From an uncultured Lachnospiraceae bacterium (lineage in GTDB: Bacteria; Bacillota; Clostridia; Lachnospirales; Lachnospiraceae), in assembly GCA_944380065.1 (NCBI GenBank), contig CALWGM010000116.1, positions 1 through 34,676 of the forward strand: DNA of 34,676 bases, written 5' to 3'. Below are positions 1 to 7,957 of the stretch, piece by piece; within the stretch, counting starts at the first letter, position 1; each line of letters starts with the position of its first letter. Both the position numbers and the translations under genes were made by a program. The notes below the pieces were generated by a model that did not search any database, was not told where the DNA came from, and worked only from the letters and a program-made list of their open reading frames with translations.

Positions 1-6
1 ATAAAC

Positions 7-28
7 AACAAAAAAATATTTTTTTGTT
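7..28. repeat. 22-bp perfect AT-rich palindrome
   Basis: Positions 7-28 read identically on both strands: an AAC arm with seven A, a central TAT, then seven T and GTT. It lies about 84 bases upstream of the -35 box of the marR-like gene. It could be a regulator operator or the A/T-only end of an upstream terminator; there is no GC stem, so a classical terminator is unlikely. Confidence 0.5.
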
Positions 29-111
29 ATATATAGCCAAGAAAACTCTGAGATCCTGCAGACAGGGAAAAACGACGCAGAGAAAACAGGTATCCTCACC
101 TGCATATATCT

Positions 112-140
112 TTGACTTTACGGCTAAAAAAAGTTATGAT
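112..140 (+). promoter_or_regulatory. Sigma-A type promoter of the marR-like gene
   Basis: A -35 box TTGACT at 112-117 and a -10 box TATGAT at 135-140 are separated by exactly 17 bases. The start codon follows about 47 bases after the -10 box, preceded by an AAAGGAG ribosome binding site at 176-182. No separate promoter is obvious before mcrB, so this one may also serve mcrBC. Confidence 0.7.
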
Positions 141-187
141 AATAAAAAAATATATATATTCAAGACGAACAGCAGAAAGGAGATTCT

Positions 188-709
188 ATGAAGCTGGAAT
201 GGATGGGTGAATACCGAGATGTGGTGGAAGCGATTATCGGCGTGGCAAATATATATAATCAGATATACAATTATAAGGTTTTTTCTGACCCGTCCGGTAA
301 AATATTGCTGACAGCCAACGAGGTACAGATCATAGAGTATATTTATGAAAACGAAGAACGCAATGACAACATGTCAGAGGTAGCCAGACGTTTGTCCATT
401 TCACAAAGTACATTTTCAAAAAAGGTAAAGCAGCTGGTACAAAAAGGGCTTCTGGAACGGTACTGTACGGTCAGCAACAAAAAAAATATTGTAATTAAGA
501 TTTCGGAAACCGGAAAACAGTTTTATGCCAATTATATAACGGGACAGCAGACGGATGTCTGGCGTGAAATGTTCGCCCGGCTGGACAAGTTAGACAAAGA
601 ATCCATCGACACGTTTGTAGAGGCCCTTACGATTCTCCGGAAATCCATGACCCATACCTCAGAATCCAAATCCATCGGCCCTGAGGATACGCTGATCCGG
701 CTGGATTGA
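188..709 (+). CDS. MarR-family transcriptional regulator
   Basis: A 173-residue protein of typical MarR size. Residues about 50-110 form a winged helix-turn-helix: a helix reading NMSEVARRLSISQSTFSKKV, a recognition helix, then a wing with RYCTVSNKKNIVIKISETGK. The flanking helices would form the dimer interface. It most likely represses or activates nearby genes in response to a small molecule or stress; the target and ligand are unknown. It starts at an ATG with a good AAAGGAG site and its own promoter. Its stop lies 60 bases before mcrB on the same strand, so it may control the McrBC restriction genes. The gene is clearly more AT-rich than mcrB, which suggests a different origin. Confidence 0.85.
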   Translation: MKLEWMGEYRDVVEAIIGVANIYNQIYNYKVFSDPSGKILLTANEVQIIEYIYENEERNDNMSEVARRLSISQSTFSKKVKQLVQKGLLERYCTVSNKKNIVIKISETGKQFYANYITGQQTDVWREMFARLDKLDKESIDTFVEALTILRKSMTHTSESKSIGPEDTLIRLD

Positions 710-769
710 TCCCGGTCTCCAAAGACCATACACCCCATACAGAATCTGCTCATAAGGAGGATACGCCAA

Positions 770-2737
770 ATGCAACTGGAGGAAGCCCTGAAACTATACA
801 GAAACAACTTTACCGATACCTACTGGCAAAATGCAAAGTGCCGATGGGAATGCGTGAAACACTTCCAGGAGCACTGGAAACCGGAAAATCCCAACCTTCC
901 CTTCGCGGACATGCTTGCCGCATCTTTCGGACAGACGGAAGGCCTGTCAAGGCTGATCAACGCGGACAGCGTCCCCTTCTCCAATATGGTAAATCTCGCG
1001 AAATCTGTCCCGGCAGAAGTCCGGGCACTGTTTCATCTGCTTTTTGACGAACGGGCAGATCTCTGGAAGCGGATGCGTGATTTCCAGACCCGCATGCTGT
1101 CCCTGCTGGAGGCGCAGGGGGGCGACGCTTCCCTGTTCTACTTTTCCGAGACGACGGTCAGCATCCTCCTCTGGCTCCGCTATCCCTGGAAATACCATAT
1201 TTACCGATTCTGGGAGGTAAAAACTCTCGCGGAGGAGCTGCAGCTGCCCTACACCTTTGCGTTAGGATCAGATGCGGACAATATCCGAAACGCCTGCCGG
1301 ATGTACGATTACCTGCGGGAGACTGTCTGCCGGGATGAGGCGCTGATTTCCCAGATGAGAAGCCGTCTCGACGAAACCTGCTGGCCGGACCAGGAGTGCG
1401 GGATTCTCGCTTCCGATATTGCCGCCACTGTCAGCGGATATCTGACCATCGCAGAGCAGAATGACCGACAGAATACCCGGTCCACCGAGCGGTTTTTCGC
1501 CGGTCTGTCGGCCCGTGACTGGGCAAAGCTCCTGGCGGATGAGCGCGTCTTCCTCCCCGGAGACATGGAGATGCTGCAAAAGATGAAGGACCAGAACTGC
1601 TGGCGAAGCTACGATGAGCTTCCCCAGACGTCCTCCGATCGGACGGATCCGACAGATTCGGCAAAGAAGAAAAATCCCTCAGAGAAGCGCGATACGGAAA
1701 ATGCCAGAGAAAAACGCGGCACGGAAAACTACAATAAAAAGGTCATTTCTCTCAGCTGGCGCCTCATTCACAAGACGGGATGTCCCACAAACGTGACCAA
1801 GGGCGTGCTCCACGAGGAGTGCCGGATCGACGGCGAGACCGCATGGCGGCTGCGGAACAATCTTTCTTTGGCTCTTTACACCGCCAAAGATTTTCTCGCT
1901 GAAGTCTACATGGCCCGGGAGCAGTTTGCCCGGCTGAAAAATCTGGTCAGGAAAAAGAAGAACGTGATCCTCCAGGGAGTGCCGGGTGTGGGCAAGACCT
2001 TTACGGCAAAACGACTGGTTTACTCCCTCATGAAGTCAAAGGACGACAGCCGGATCCGCTTCATCCAGTTCCACCAGAGCTATTCCTACGAAGATTTCGT
2101 CATGGGCTACCGGCCCTCCGGCGACGGGTTCCGGCTGCAGTACGGCGTCTTTTACCGCTTCTGCCAAAAAGCGGCGGCCTGCCCCAATCAGGATTTCTTT
2201 TTCATCATCGACGAAATCAATCGGGGAAATATCAGCAAAATTTTCGGGGAACTGCTGATGCTGATCGAACGGGATTACCGGGGAACAGAGGCCGTGCTGG
2301 CCTACGACGGCAAGCCTTTCTCGGTGCCGGAAAATCTCTATATCATCGGTATGATGAACACGGCCGACCGGAGCCTGGCCATGATCGACTACGCTCTCCG
2401 CAGGAGATTCAGCTTCTTTGAGATCGCGCCGGGATTTGACTCCGATGGTTTTCGGAACTATCAGCGGAGACTGAACAATCCCCATTTCGACGCGCTGATC
2501 ACGGAGATCAAAGCGCTCAACGAGGAAATCGCGGAAGATCTCTCCCTGGGTCGGGGCTTCTGTATCGGCCACAGCTATTTCTGCGGCTGTAAAACGCCCG
2601 CCGACTGCACGGATGAGTGGATGAAGTCCGTTGTGGAGTATGACATCCTCCCCATGCTGGGGGAATACTGGATAGATGATGACCGTGAAAAGCAAAACTA
2701 CTGGCAGAGACGTTTGCATGACATATTTGAAAAATGA
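770..2737 (+). CDS. mcrB: McrB-type AAA+ GTPase of a modification-dependent restriction system
   Basis: A 655-residue protein. Residues 1-280 form an unfamiliar N-terminal region, probably the DNA- or modification-sensing part. A charged low-complexity linker covers about 281-322. The C-terminal half is a McrB-type AAA+ motor: Walker A GVPGVGKT near 403-410, Walker B FFIIDEINRGNISKIFGEL near 477-495, and the McrB signature MMNTADRS near 529 followed by the arginine-rich ALRRRF. In the McrB family this motor hydrolyses GTP and translocates DNA while the McrC partner cuts. The ATG follows AAGGAGG at 753-759. The stop overlaps the mcrC start by 4 bases (ATGA), which implies translational coupling. 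The N-terminal specificity domain does not match one I know, so the recognised modification is open. Confidence 0.93.
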   Translation: MQLEEALKLYRNNFTDTYWQNAKCRWECVKHFQEHWKPENPNLPFADMLAASFGQTEGLSRLINADSVPFSNMVNLAKSVPAEVRALFHLLFDERADLWKRMRDFQTRMLSLLEAQGGDASLFYFSETTVSILLWLRYPWKYHIYRFWEVKTLAEELQLPYTFALGSDADNIRNACRMYDYLRETVCRDEALISQMRSRLDETCWPDQECGILASDIAATVSGYLTIAEQNDRQNTRSTERFFAGLSARDWAKLLADERVFLPGDMEMLQKMKDQNCWRSYDELPQTSSDRTDPTDSAKKKNPSEKRDTENAREKRGTENYNKKVISLSWRLIHKTGCPTNVTKGVLHEECRIDGETAWRLRNNLSLALYTAKDFLAEVYMAREQFARLKNLVRKKKNVILQGVPGVGKTFTAKRLVYSLMKSKDDSRIRFIQFHQSYSYEDFVMGYRPSGDGFRLQYGVFYRFCQKAAACPNQDFFFIIDEINRGNISKIFGELLMLIERDYRGTEAVLAYDGKPFSVPENLYIIGMMNTADRSLAMIDYALRRRFSFFEIAPGFDSDGFRNYQRRLNNPHFDALITEIKALNEEIAEDLSLGRGFCIGHSYFCGCKTPADCTDEWMKSVVEYDILPMLGEYWIDDDREKQNYWQRRLHDIFEK

Positions 2738-3882
2738 CAAGAGACAATAATATTCTGATCAAAAACATCTATTATATGCTGGCTTACACCTATGACACCT
2801 TAACGCCTTCCGTCTTTGAGGCCATGCAGGTGGAGCGATTTGACAATATTTATAATATGTATGCCCACGTTCTGACCCGCGGGCTGGGCGTCCAGCTGAA
2901 AAAGGGATTGAACAAAGCCTACCAGACCAGGACCGAGGAGATGACGACTGTCCGGGGCAGGATTTCTATACCCGACACCATCCGTGCGCGGATGCAGCAG
3001 AAATATACCCTGGTGTGCGAGACCGATGAACTGACGGAGAATCATCTTTCCAATCAGATTCTCAAGACAACGGCTCTTTTTCTTCTGCGCCATCCCGATG
3101 TGGACCGGAATTATAAGAAGGAACTGAAAAGGGAGCTGATGTACTTCTCCGATATAGACGCTATTCTGCCCCAGATGATTCGCTGGGACCGTATCCGGTT
3201 TCAGCGGCACAGCAAAGATTACCGGATCATGTTGGCAGTCTGCCGCCTGCTTTTGGAGGGCATGCTGCTGACAACGGAGCCGGGCGCCAACCGCCTCTTT
3301 ACCTTTCAGGAAATCCGAGGCCTCTCGGAGCTGGAGAAAAAGGAGCGCACCAAAAAGCTGGCAAAACTCTTTGAAACCTTTGTCCGCAAATACTATGCCA
3401 GGGAGTATCGGCAGTTTCCCGGATTTTCATCCACGGATGAGACCATGATCTGGCAGGAGGATAACGGCTATGTCGAATATTTACCAAAGATGCACACCGA
3501 CATCACGCTGACTTATGGACGCAAGATACTGATCATTGACACCAAATATTATCAGAATACACTGGAAAGAAATAAGGAAACCGGCAACACCTTTCTCTCT
3601 CCCGACAATCTTTATCAGATTTTTGCTTATGTGAAAAATAAAGAAGCTTTCCTGACAAAACGTGAAAAGGAAACAAATCCCAATGCCCAAAAAACTCCGC
3701 CTTTTGAAGTCAGCGGTATGCTTCTGTACGCCCGGACACAGGAACCAAAGCAACCCGACAACGTCTATTCTTTCATGGGCAGCAAAATCAGCGTAAAATC
3801 TCTGAACTTAAACGCGGATTTCCAGAATATCCGCCGCCAGCTGAACGATATTGTCTGCACGCATTTCGGCAGTATGAAATAA
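2734..3882 (+). CDS. mcrC: McrC-type nuclease subunit
   Basis: A 382-residue protein of normal McrC length. McrC stimulates the McrB GTPase and carries the PD-(D/E)XK nuclease. The expected catalytic triad is visible: Asp256 in HTDITL, then Asp269-Thr-Lys271 in LIIDTKYY, with 13 residues between the first two acids as is usual for this fold. The N-terminal half, with NIYYMLAYTYDTL near the start, matches the McrC N-terminal region that contacts McrB. It starts inside the end of mcrB with an ATGA overlap. All key residues are present, so the restriction system looks intact. The gene ends 79 bases before the end of the converging cassette on the other strand. Confidence 0.93.
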   Translation: MTRDNNILIKNIYYMLAYTYDTLTPSVFEAMQVERFDNIYNMYAHVLTRGLGVQLKKGLNKAYQTRTEEMTTVRGRISIPDTIRARMQQKYTLVCETDELTENHLSNQILKTTALFLLRHPDVDRNYKKELKRELMYFSDIDAILPQMIRWDRIRFQRHSKDYRIMLAVCRLLLEGMLLTTEPGANRLFTFQEIRGLSELEKKERTKKLAKLFETFVRKYYAREYRQFPGFSSTDETMIWQEDNGYVEYLPKMHTDITLTYGRKILIIDTKYYQNTLERNKETGNTFLSPDNLYQIFAYVKNKEAFLTKREKETNPNAQKTPPFEVSGMLLYARTQEPKQPDNVYSFMGSKISVKSLNLNADFQNIRRQLNDIVCTHFGSMK

Positions 3883-3961
3883 TTCTGTGATACTGAATAC
3901 GGATCAGCCTGGCTATGTTAGCGGGGACGAAGCCATGATATCCCGCTTTCATCCCGCTGTC

Positions 3962-5260
3962 CTATATCTGTTTTTGCCCATAAACAATCCCGGCCAGCCT
4001 TTTTTCATACTCTGCCCTTACATCTTCTACATCCTTGCTGATGTCCTCTCTCTCCGGGATATCAAAATATTTTCTGTACTCCGGGGGGAGCAGTTCTCCG
4101 CTCTCCGCATCTTCCAACTGGTTGGCCAGATGAAAATTTTCGTAGAAAATATCCCGGGACCGTACATTGAGCTGTCCCTGGTAAATATTCAGGGCCCGAT
4201 CCAGATCAGAAAAGAGAATACCTTCCGGGTTGCTGTCACAGCTCTCATAGACCATATCGACCATCGAATAAGGACACCACAGATAAGTGTCCTCCAGCCT
4301 TGCTTCCAGATTCAGGAATTTTACAATCGCGTAACAACAGGGCCGGTTTCCCAGAATTCTTTTTACAATCCTGCGCGTCCGTGGATCCGCGTCCCAGCTT
4401 TTCAGGTATGCCCTGCCGACCAGGTACAGACCGCTTCCCGAATCATTGTCTGTCATCAGAGGAATAACGGCTGTCGTCATCCTTTTTTCGTATACAAACT
4501 GATACAGCTCCTCTATCTTTTCTGTCATATCCGGATTCTGTGAAACAGCGCGCGGAGCAGCCCGGTTAATAGAAGACATTTTCTGAAAAGACAGGTCTCT
4601 TTTTGAAAAATAGAAATCCAGAAGTTTCAGGGGAATTGTCTTGATTCTCGGCCTCGCCAGCCTGGCCAAAGCAACGTCTTCCTTCTCATAATCCCTGTCC
4701 TTTGGAAGGGGATACCCTGCGTTATACAGAAACTGCGCCGCCTCCGCACAAAGATAAAGATCCATCACGTTCTCTGCCACACCTTCCATTTTCTCAGGAT
4801 CACAGTCTCTTCGCAAAATTTCCATTTCAGAAAGGATAGGCTGTTTCCGTTTCTTTCCCGCTTTCGATACACTGACCAGCCTGAGCAGTGTTTCCAGAAA
4901 AAGTTCCGTGCATTCTTTCTGCAGTGTGCGGTTCTTTTCTCTCTTTCCACGTTCATATGCCGCCAGATAATCATAATATCCGCAGAGAATTTCCACTGCC
5001 GGCTGCCTGCCCGAGGTTCGTCTGCCGGATTTCATACGATCTGCCGCGGGGCTGCAGCCATCCGTTTCCAAACTATTTTCCCCGGCAATCTCTTCGTAAG
5101 GACCGAAAACCGCTGTTTCTTCATATATCCGTTTTCTTTCCCGCACCGCTGCGTGACGCCTTTTTTCTTCTCTGAAATAACAGCACAAAACAGACCTTTC
5201 CCCATAAAACATCATATCCTGGCGCAGATCTTCAAGAAAGTCTTCGTGAAAGCTACCCAT
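3962..5260 (-). CDS. Protein of unknown function, third gene of the ClpX-like cassette
   Basis: A 432-residue protein that I do not recognise. It is charged and predicted to be mostly helical, with no signal peptide, membrane segment or known motif that I can see. Residues about 75-95 form a basic, low-complexity stretch (KSGRRTSGRQ). I chose the ATG at 5260 because an AAGGAG site lies five bases upstream; a start 15 bases earlier would put that site inside the gene. It overlaps the end of the preceding gene by 8 bases, so the two are translationally coupled and their products likely act together. It may be an adaptor, sensor or effector for the ClpX-like unfoldase, which is inference from gene order only. 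Confidence 0.75.
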   Translation of the reverse strand: MGSFHEDFLEDLRQDMMFYGERSVLCCYFREEKRRHAAVRERKRIYEETAVFGPYEEIAGENSLETDGCSPAADRMKSGRRTSGRQPAVEILCGYYDYLAAYERGKREKNRTLQKECTELFLETLLRLVSVSKAGKKRKQPILSEMEILRRDCDPEKMEGVAENVMDLYLCAEAAQFLYNAGYPLPKDRDYEKEDVALARLARPRIKTIPLKLLDFYFSKRDLSFQKMSSINRAAPRAVSQNPDMTEKIEELYQFVYEKRMTTAVIPLMTDNDSGSGLYLVGRAYLKSWDADPRTRRIVKRILGNRPCCYAIVKFLNLEARLEDTYLWCPYSMVDMVYESCDSNPEGILFSDLDRALNIYQGQLNVRSRDIFYENFHLANQLEDAESGELLPPEYRKYFDIPEREDISKDVEDVRAEYEKRLAGIVYGQKQI

Positions 5261-6299
5261 GCATTCTCCTTTCATCTCTCAGTGCCGTCTCTTTTACGCG
5301 TTTTCCCGCTCTGCGCAGCAGCGCGGCCGCAGTAAAATAAGTATCGTCGTCCTCCAGATGCGACAGGCCTCTTTTTTCCAAAAACATCAACACGGCCGTC
5401 TTCACATCATCCTCTAAGCGGCATGCCGTCTCCATCATCGCTATTTTGTCTATGGAGCCCCCAACATACAGGCTGTCGTATGCAGGGTCATATTTTTGGG
5501 AACGGAAGGAAAGATAACTCTCAACAAACTTTTCCTGTTCCGAAAACCGTTCTCTGATTTCCTCTGCCGCTTTTTCCGTTCGCTGCTCAGCGGAAGACGA
5601 AATTCCATCCAGAAAATAATCAAAGTATTCGGACGGTTTGCATCCGACACGCTCCATTCCATTTCTCATCTCCACAGGAAGCTGGAAAATGTATTTTTTC
5701 TGAAGATCTTCCGGATAGAGATCTGACAGATTTTTTCCTGTAAACAGGTGTACCAGCCAGGAGGCGGGACGGTAAATTCCTTTCATCCCATCATAATTAT
5801 TCCGAAGCCCTTCCGCCACCGCTTCCCCCGCGTATAATTGTGCCTGCCTTTCATAATGATCCCCGGAAAACCACAGAAGATCATGAAACGTCTGCGTCGC
5901 GCCGGATATATCCTCCCCGTCAACATCGCAGAGTTCCTCCGCCTCGGAAATCCGCAGTGCGCAGTAGAAAAAATTCCGGAAGAACGTTTCTGCCTCTTCT
6001 GAGAATCCCGGAAAAACATTTCCTGCTTCTGTCCATTCTCTGCCGTACATTTCCTCCTGTTCCCGCAGACTGCAGTCTGCCTCATATTCATGATAAAGCC
6101 GCACATATCCGACCAGTTCTTCTATGACTTCTTCTGTTTTTTCCGGACTGTAATGCCCCTCCCCGTCTCTGATATACGGGAGAATACTTTCATATTCTCC
6201 CGTGAGATGGATCCTGTACTGTTCCAGTTCTTCTGCCATCAGCTTCTCCCGGAATTTCAGAAGCGCGATCCTTTTTATGTTCTGTTTTTCTCTTTCCAT
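5253..6299 (-). CDS. Acidic helical protein of unknown function, second gene of the ClpX-like cassette
   Basis: A 348-residue protein that I do not recognise. It is rich in Glu and aromatic residues and looks soluble and helical, with no signal peptide, membrane span or metal-binding cluster. The start at 6299 is set by a clear AAAGGGGG site a few bases upstream; an open frame continues 53 codons further but would run into the end of the ATPase gene. It lies 28 bases after the ClpX-like gene and overlaps the next gene by 8 bases, so all three are probably one transcript. Its position between the unfoldase and another orphan protein suggests a shared complex or pathway; no biochemical role can be assigned. 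Confidence 0.75.
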   Translation of the reverse strand: MEREKQNIKRIALLKFREKLMAEELEQYRIHLTGEYESILPYIRDGEGHYSPEKTEEVIEELVGYVRLYHEYEADCSLREQEEMYGREWTEAGNVFPGFSEEAETFFRNFFYCALRISEAEELCDVDGEDISGATQTFHDLLWFSGDHYERQAQLYAGEAVAEGLRNNYDGMKGIYRPASWLVHLFTGKNLSDLYPEDLQKKYIFQLPVEMRNGMERVGCKPSEYFDYFLDGISSSAEQRTEKAAEEIRERFSEQEKFVESYLSFRSQKYDPAYDSLYVGGSIDKIAMMETACRLEDDVKTAVLMFLEKRGLSHLEDDDTYFTAAALLRRAGKRVKETALRDERRMHG

Positions 6300-6327
6300 A
6301 CCGTTCCCCCTTTTCAGAGAAAGTATA

Positions 6328-7737
6328 TCACATCTCTCCGGCAAAAGGAACATGGACAGGATTTCCGATCCAGTATTCTTTTTTCTCTCCCTCATTGTAC
6401 ATCTGTTCGTCCAGATACTCCTGCAGACGGTTTCGGAGATATCTGACTCCGAAACCATTTTTCGCGGCTTCCCCGGCCAGTTTTCTCTCCGTCCTCTCCT
6501 CCAGATGAATCGTAACGCCGTACATTTTTTCCAGCTTACGCACCGGAGAAATCTTTTTGTCCTTGAGAATACAGCGGAAATCTTTTTCTGTCATGGGATG
6601 AAGCTGTACAATCTGCTGGATGCGTCCGGCAATCTCCTGACGGACTCCGGCGTATTCAATTAGATCCTGCGCTGTAATTTTATTCAGATACTGCGCTCCG
6701 GCGTCTTTTTTTTCGCCGTTCCTTCCAAATCCAATGGACTCTTTCTGTTCAGAGGCCGTCTTCTTCCCGACCAGCTGCTCGAAGCTTCCGCAGAAGACAA
6801 AACTCATCCCTGAACTGTCAAAATCCACCGCCTCTCTTCCGTTATCAGATCCGAATGAGATTCGTGATCCCTCGATCATCTTCAGAAGTTCGTTCTGCCC
6901 CGCCGCGGAATAATTCGCGCCGCTGCCTGAATATAACGGCTCACAGAATTTATCGAACTCGTCAAAAACAATAATGGACTTCTCTATTTCTTCTGTTTTC
7001 ATACCGCGAAAAATATCCTGTATCTTAAATCCGCCGCTCCATCCCTGCATGGTAATGGCGCTGCTGTCGACAATGCGGATATTCGGATAAATTTTTTTCA
7101 TAACCCGCCAGATCTCCGTCTTCCCGCAGCCTGTCGGCCCGATAAAAAGAATATTCCTTTTTCTTTTCCGTATGTGGTTATACAGAAGAATCGAGGCCGC
7201 CTTTACAGCCTCTTCCTGGCCGTAAATCTTAGAGGAAAGATATTCCTTGATCGCTCTCGGACTTTCCGCGAAATGAGGATCAAAGGTTTCCTCTTCCTCA
7301 GAGTTTCCCTTTTTCATATAACGCTCATATCTCTGTGTTTTTTTGCACAGGCCGTACATATCCGGAAGTCTGTTCCCGTCGTCATCCTTCCCGGGGACTC
7401 TATTTTCTTCTGTAAATTCGCCGTGAGCGGCAGCATAGTAATCGGTCAGCAGCTCCGCGATCAGATGGATCTCCTCTCTGCTCATCTTCAGTCTCGATAA
7501 AAACTTTACAAAAAGCTCGCCGCTGCTTTTTGAATAATCTTTTTCCCAGAGCTCCGCCAGTTCTTCCGTTTCTGCCAGAAGTTCATGGTATCCGTCGTCC
7601 GATATTTTATGGAACACCCCCTTTTTCGCGTACTGGCAAAACAGCGCCCCGGGATTCAGATGCTTTTGCTTCCCTCCGTCTTTTACTGCTTCTCCTAAAT
7701 ATTTTTCAATCCATTTTGTACAAACTGATCTTCTCAT
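6328..7737 (-). CDS. ClpX-like AAA+ unfoldase with a non-zinc-finger N-terminal domain
   Basis: A 469-residue protein. The region 170-450 aligns by eye with ClpX: YGQEEAVKAA and YNH near 172-188, Walker A GPTGCGKT at 200-207, pore-loop segment QGWSGG at 231-236 (ClpX has GYVG), Walker B IIVFDEFDKF at 255-264, LLKMIEG near 284-290, an IGFG tetrapeptide at 335-338 where ClpX carries its ClpP-docking loop, arginine finger in EIAGR (Arg372), and sensor 2 in GVRYLRNRL. The first 150 residues are helical and lack the ClpX zinc-binding domain, so substrates or adaptors must differ. ClpX unfolds proteins for ClpP; the retained IGFG suggests this one may too. The ATG at 7737 has AAAGGA seven bases upstream. 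It is the first gene of a three-gene operon and is not the housekeeping clpX, since no clpP or tig is nearby. Confidence 0.85.
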   Translation of the reverse strand: MRRSVCTKWIEKYLGEAVKDGGKQKHLNPGALFCQYAKKGVFHKISDDGYHELLAETEELAELWEKDYSKSSGELFVKFLSRLKMSREEIHLIAELLTDYYAAAHGEFTEENRVPGKDDDGNRLPDMYGLCKKTQRYERYMKKGNSEEEETFDPHFAESPRAIKEYLSSKIYGQEEAVKAASILLYNHIRKRKRNILFIGPTGCGKTEIWRVMKKIYPNIRIVDSSAITMQGWSGGFKIQDIFRGMKTEEIEKSIIVFDEFDKFCEPLYSGSGANYSAAGQNELLKMIEGSRISFGSDNGREAVDFDSSGMSFVFCGSFEQLVGKKTASEQKESIGFGRNGEKKDAGAQYLNKITAQDLIEYAGVRQEIAGRIQQIVQLHPMTEKDFRCILKDKKISPVRKLEKMYGVTIHLEERTERKLAGEAAKNGFGVRYLRNRLQEYLDEQMYNEGEKKEYWIGNPVHVPFAGEM

Positions 7738-7804
7738 GCCGCGTTCCTTTCTGAGATTGCTGTTTCCGTTTCTGTACCCATCTTACTCCTCAGTCAATAT
7801 TTTG

Positions 7805-7819
7805 TCGTAAATTATACGA
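7805..7819 (-). promoter_or_regulatory. Probable -10 box with overlapping inverted repeat, ClpX-like cassette
   Basis: On the - strand a perfect TATAAT lies at 7816-7811, about 74 bases before the start of the ClpX-like gene. It is embedded in the inverted repeat TCGTA-AATTA-TACGA (7805-7819), a layout expected when a repressor covers the -10 box. No good -35 box lies 16-18 bases upstream, so the promoter may be weak or activator-dependent. Confidence 0.4.
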
Positions 7820-7895
7820 AACTTTATTTTCCACTGCCGTTTCACTTCTACAGGTCAAATCACCGGCTCCACTTCCTTTCAGCGATTTCAGGCAG

Positions 7896-7916
7896 AAAAA
7901 AGCTGCCAATGCTTTT
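7896..7916 (-). terminator. Possible intrinsic terminator after rlmD-like gene
   Basis: On the - strand the stem AAAAGC / GCTTTT with a seven-base loop is followed by extra T residues, 42 bases after the stop of the RNA methyltransferase gene. The stem is short and AT-rich, so this is a weak call. It separates that operon from the ClpX-like cassette. Confidence 0.4.
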
Positions 7917-7957
7917 ACACATCAGCAGCGAATCGCTTTCTGTCCGGTGTTCTGTTT

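Noticed and set aside
3887-4543. Open + strand frame after mcrC, a possible third McrBC gene
   Set aside because: No ribosome binding site, and it lies wholly over the better-supported - strand gene of the ClpX-like cassette.
6328-7737. The housekeeping clpX
   Set aside because: No N-terminal zinc-binding domain, divergent pore loop, and no clpP or tig neighbour; a paralogue fits better.
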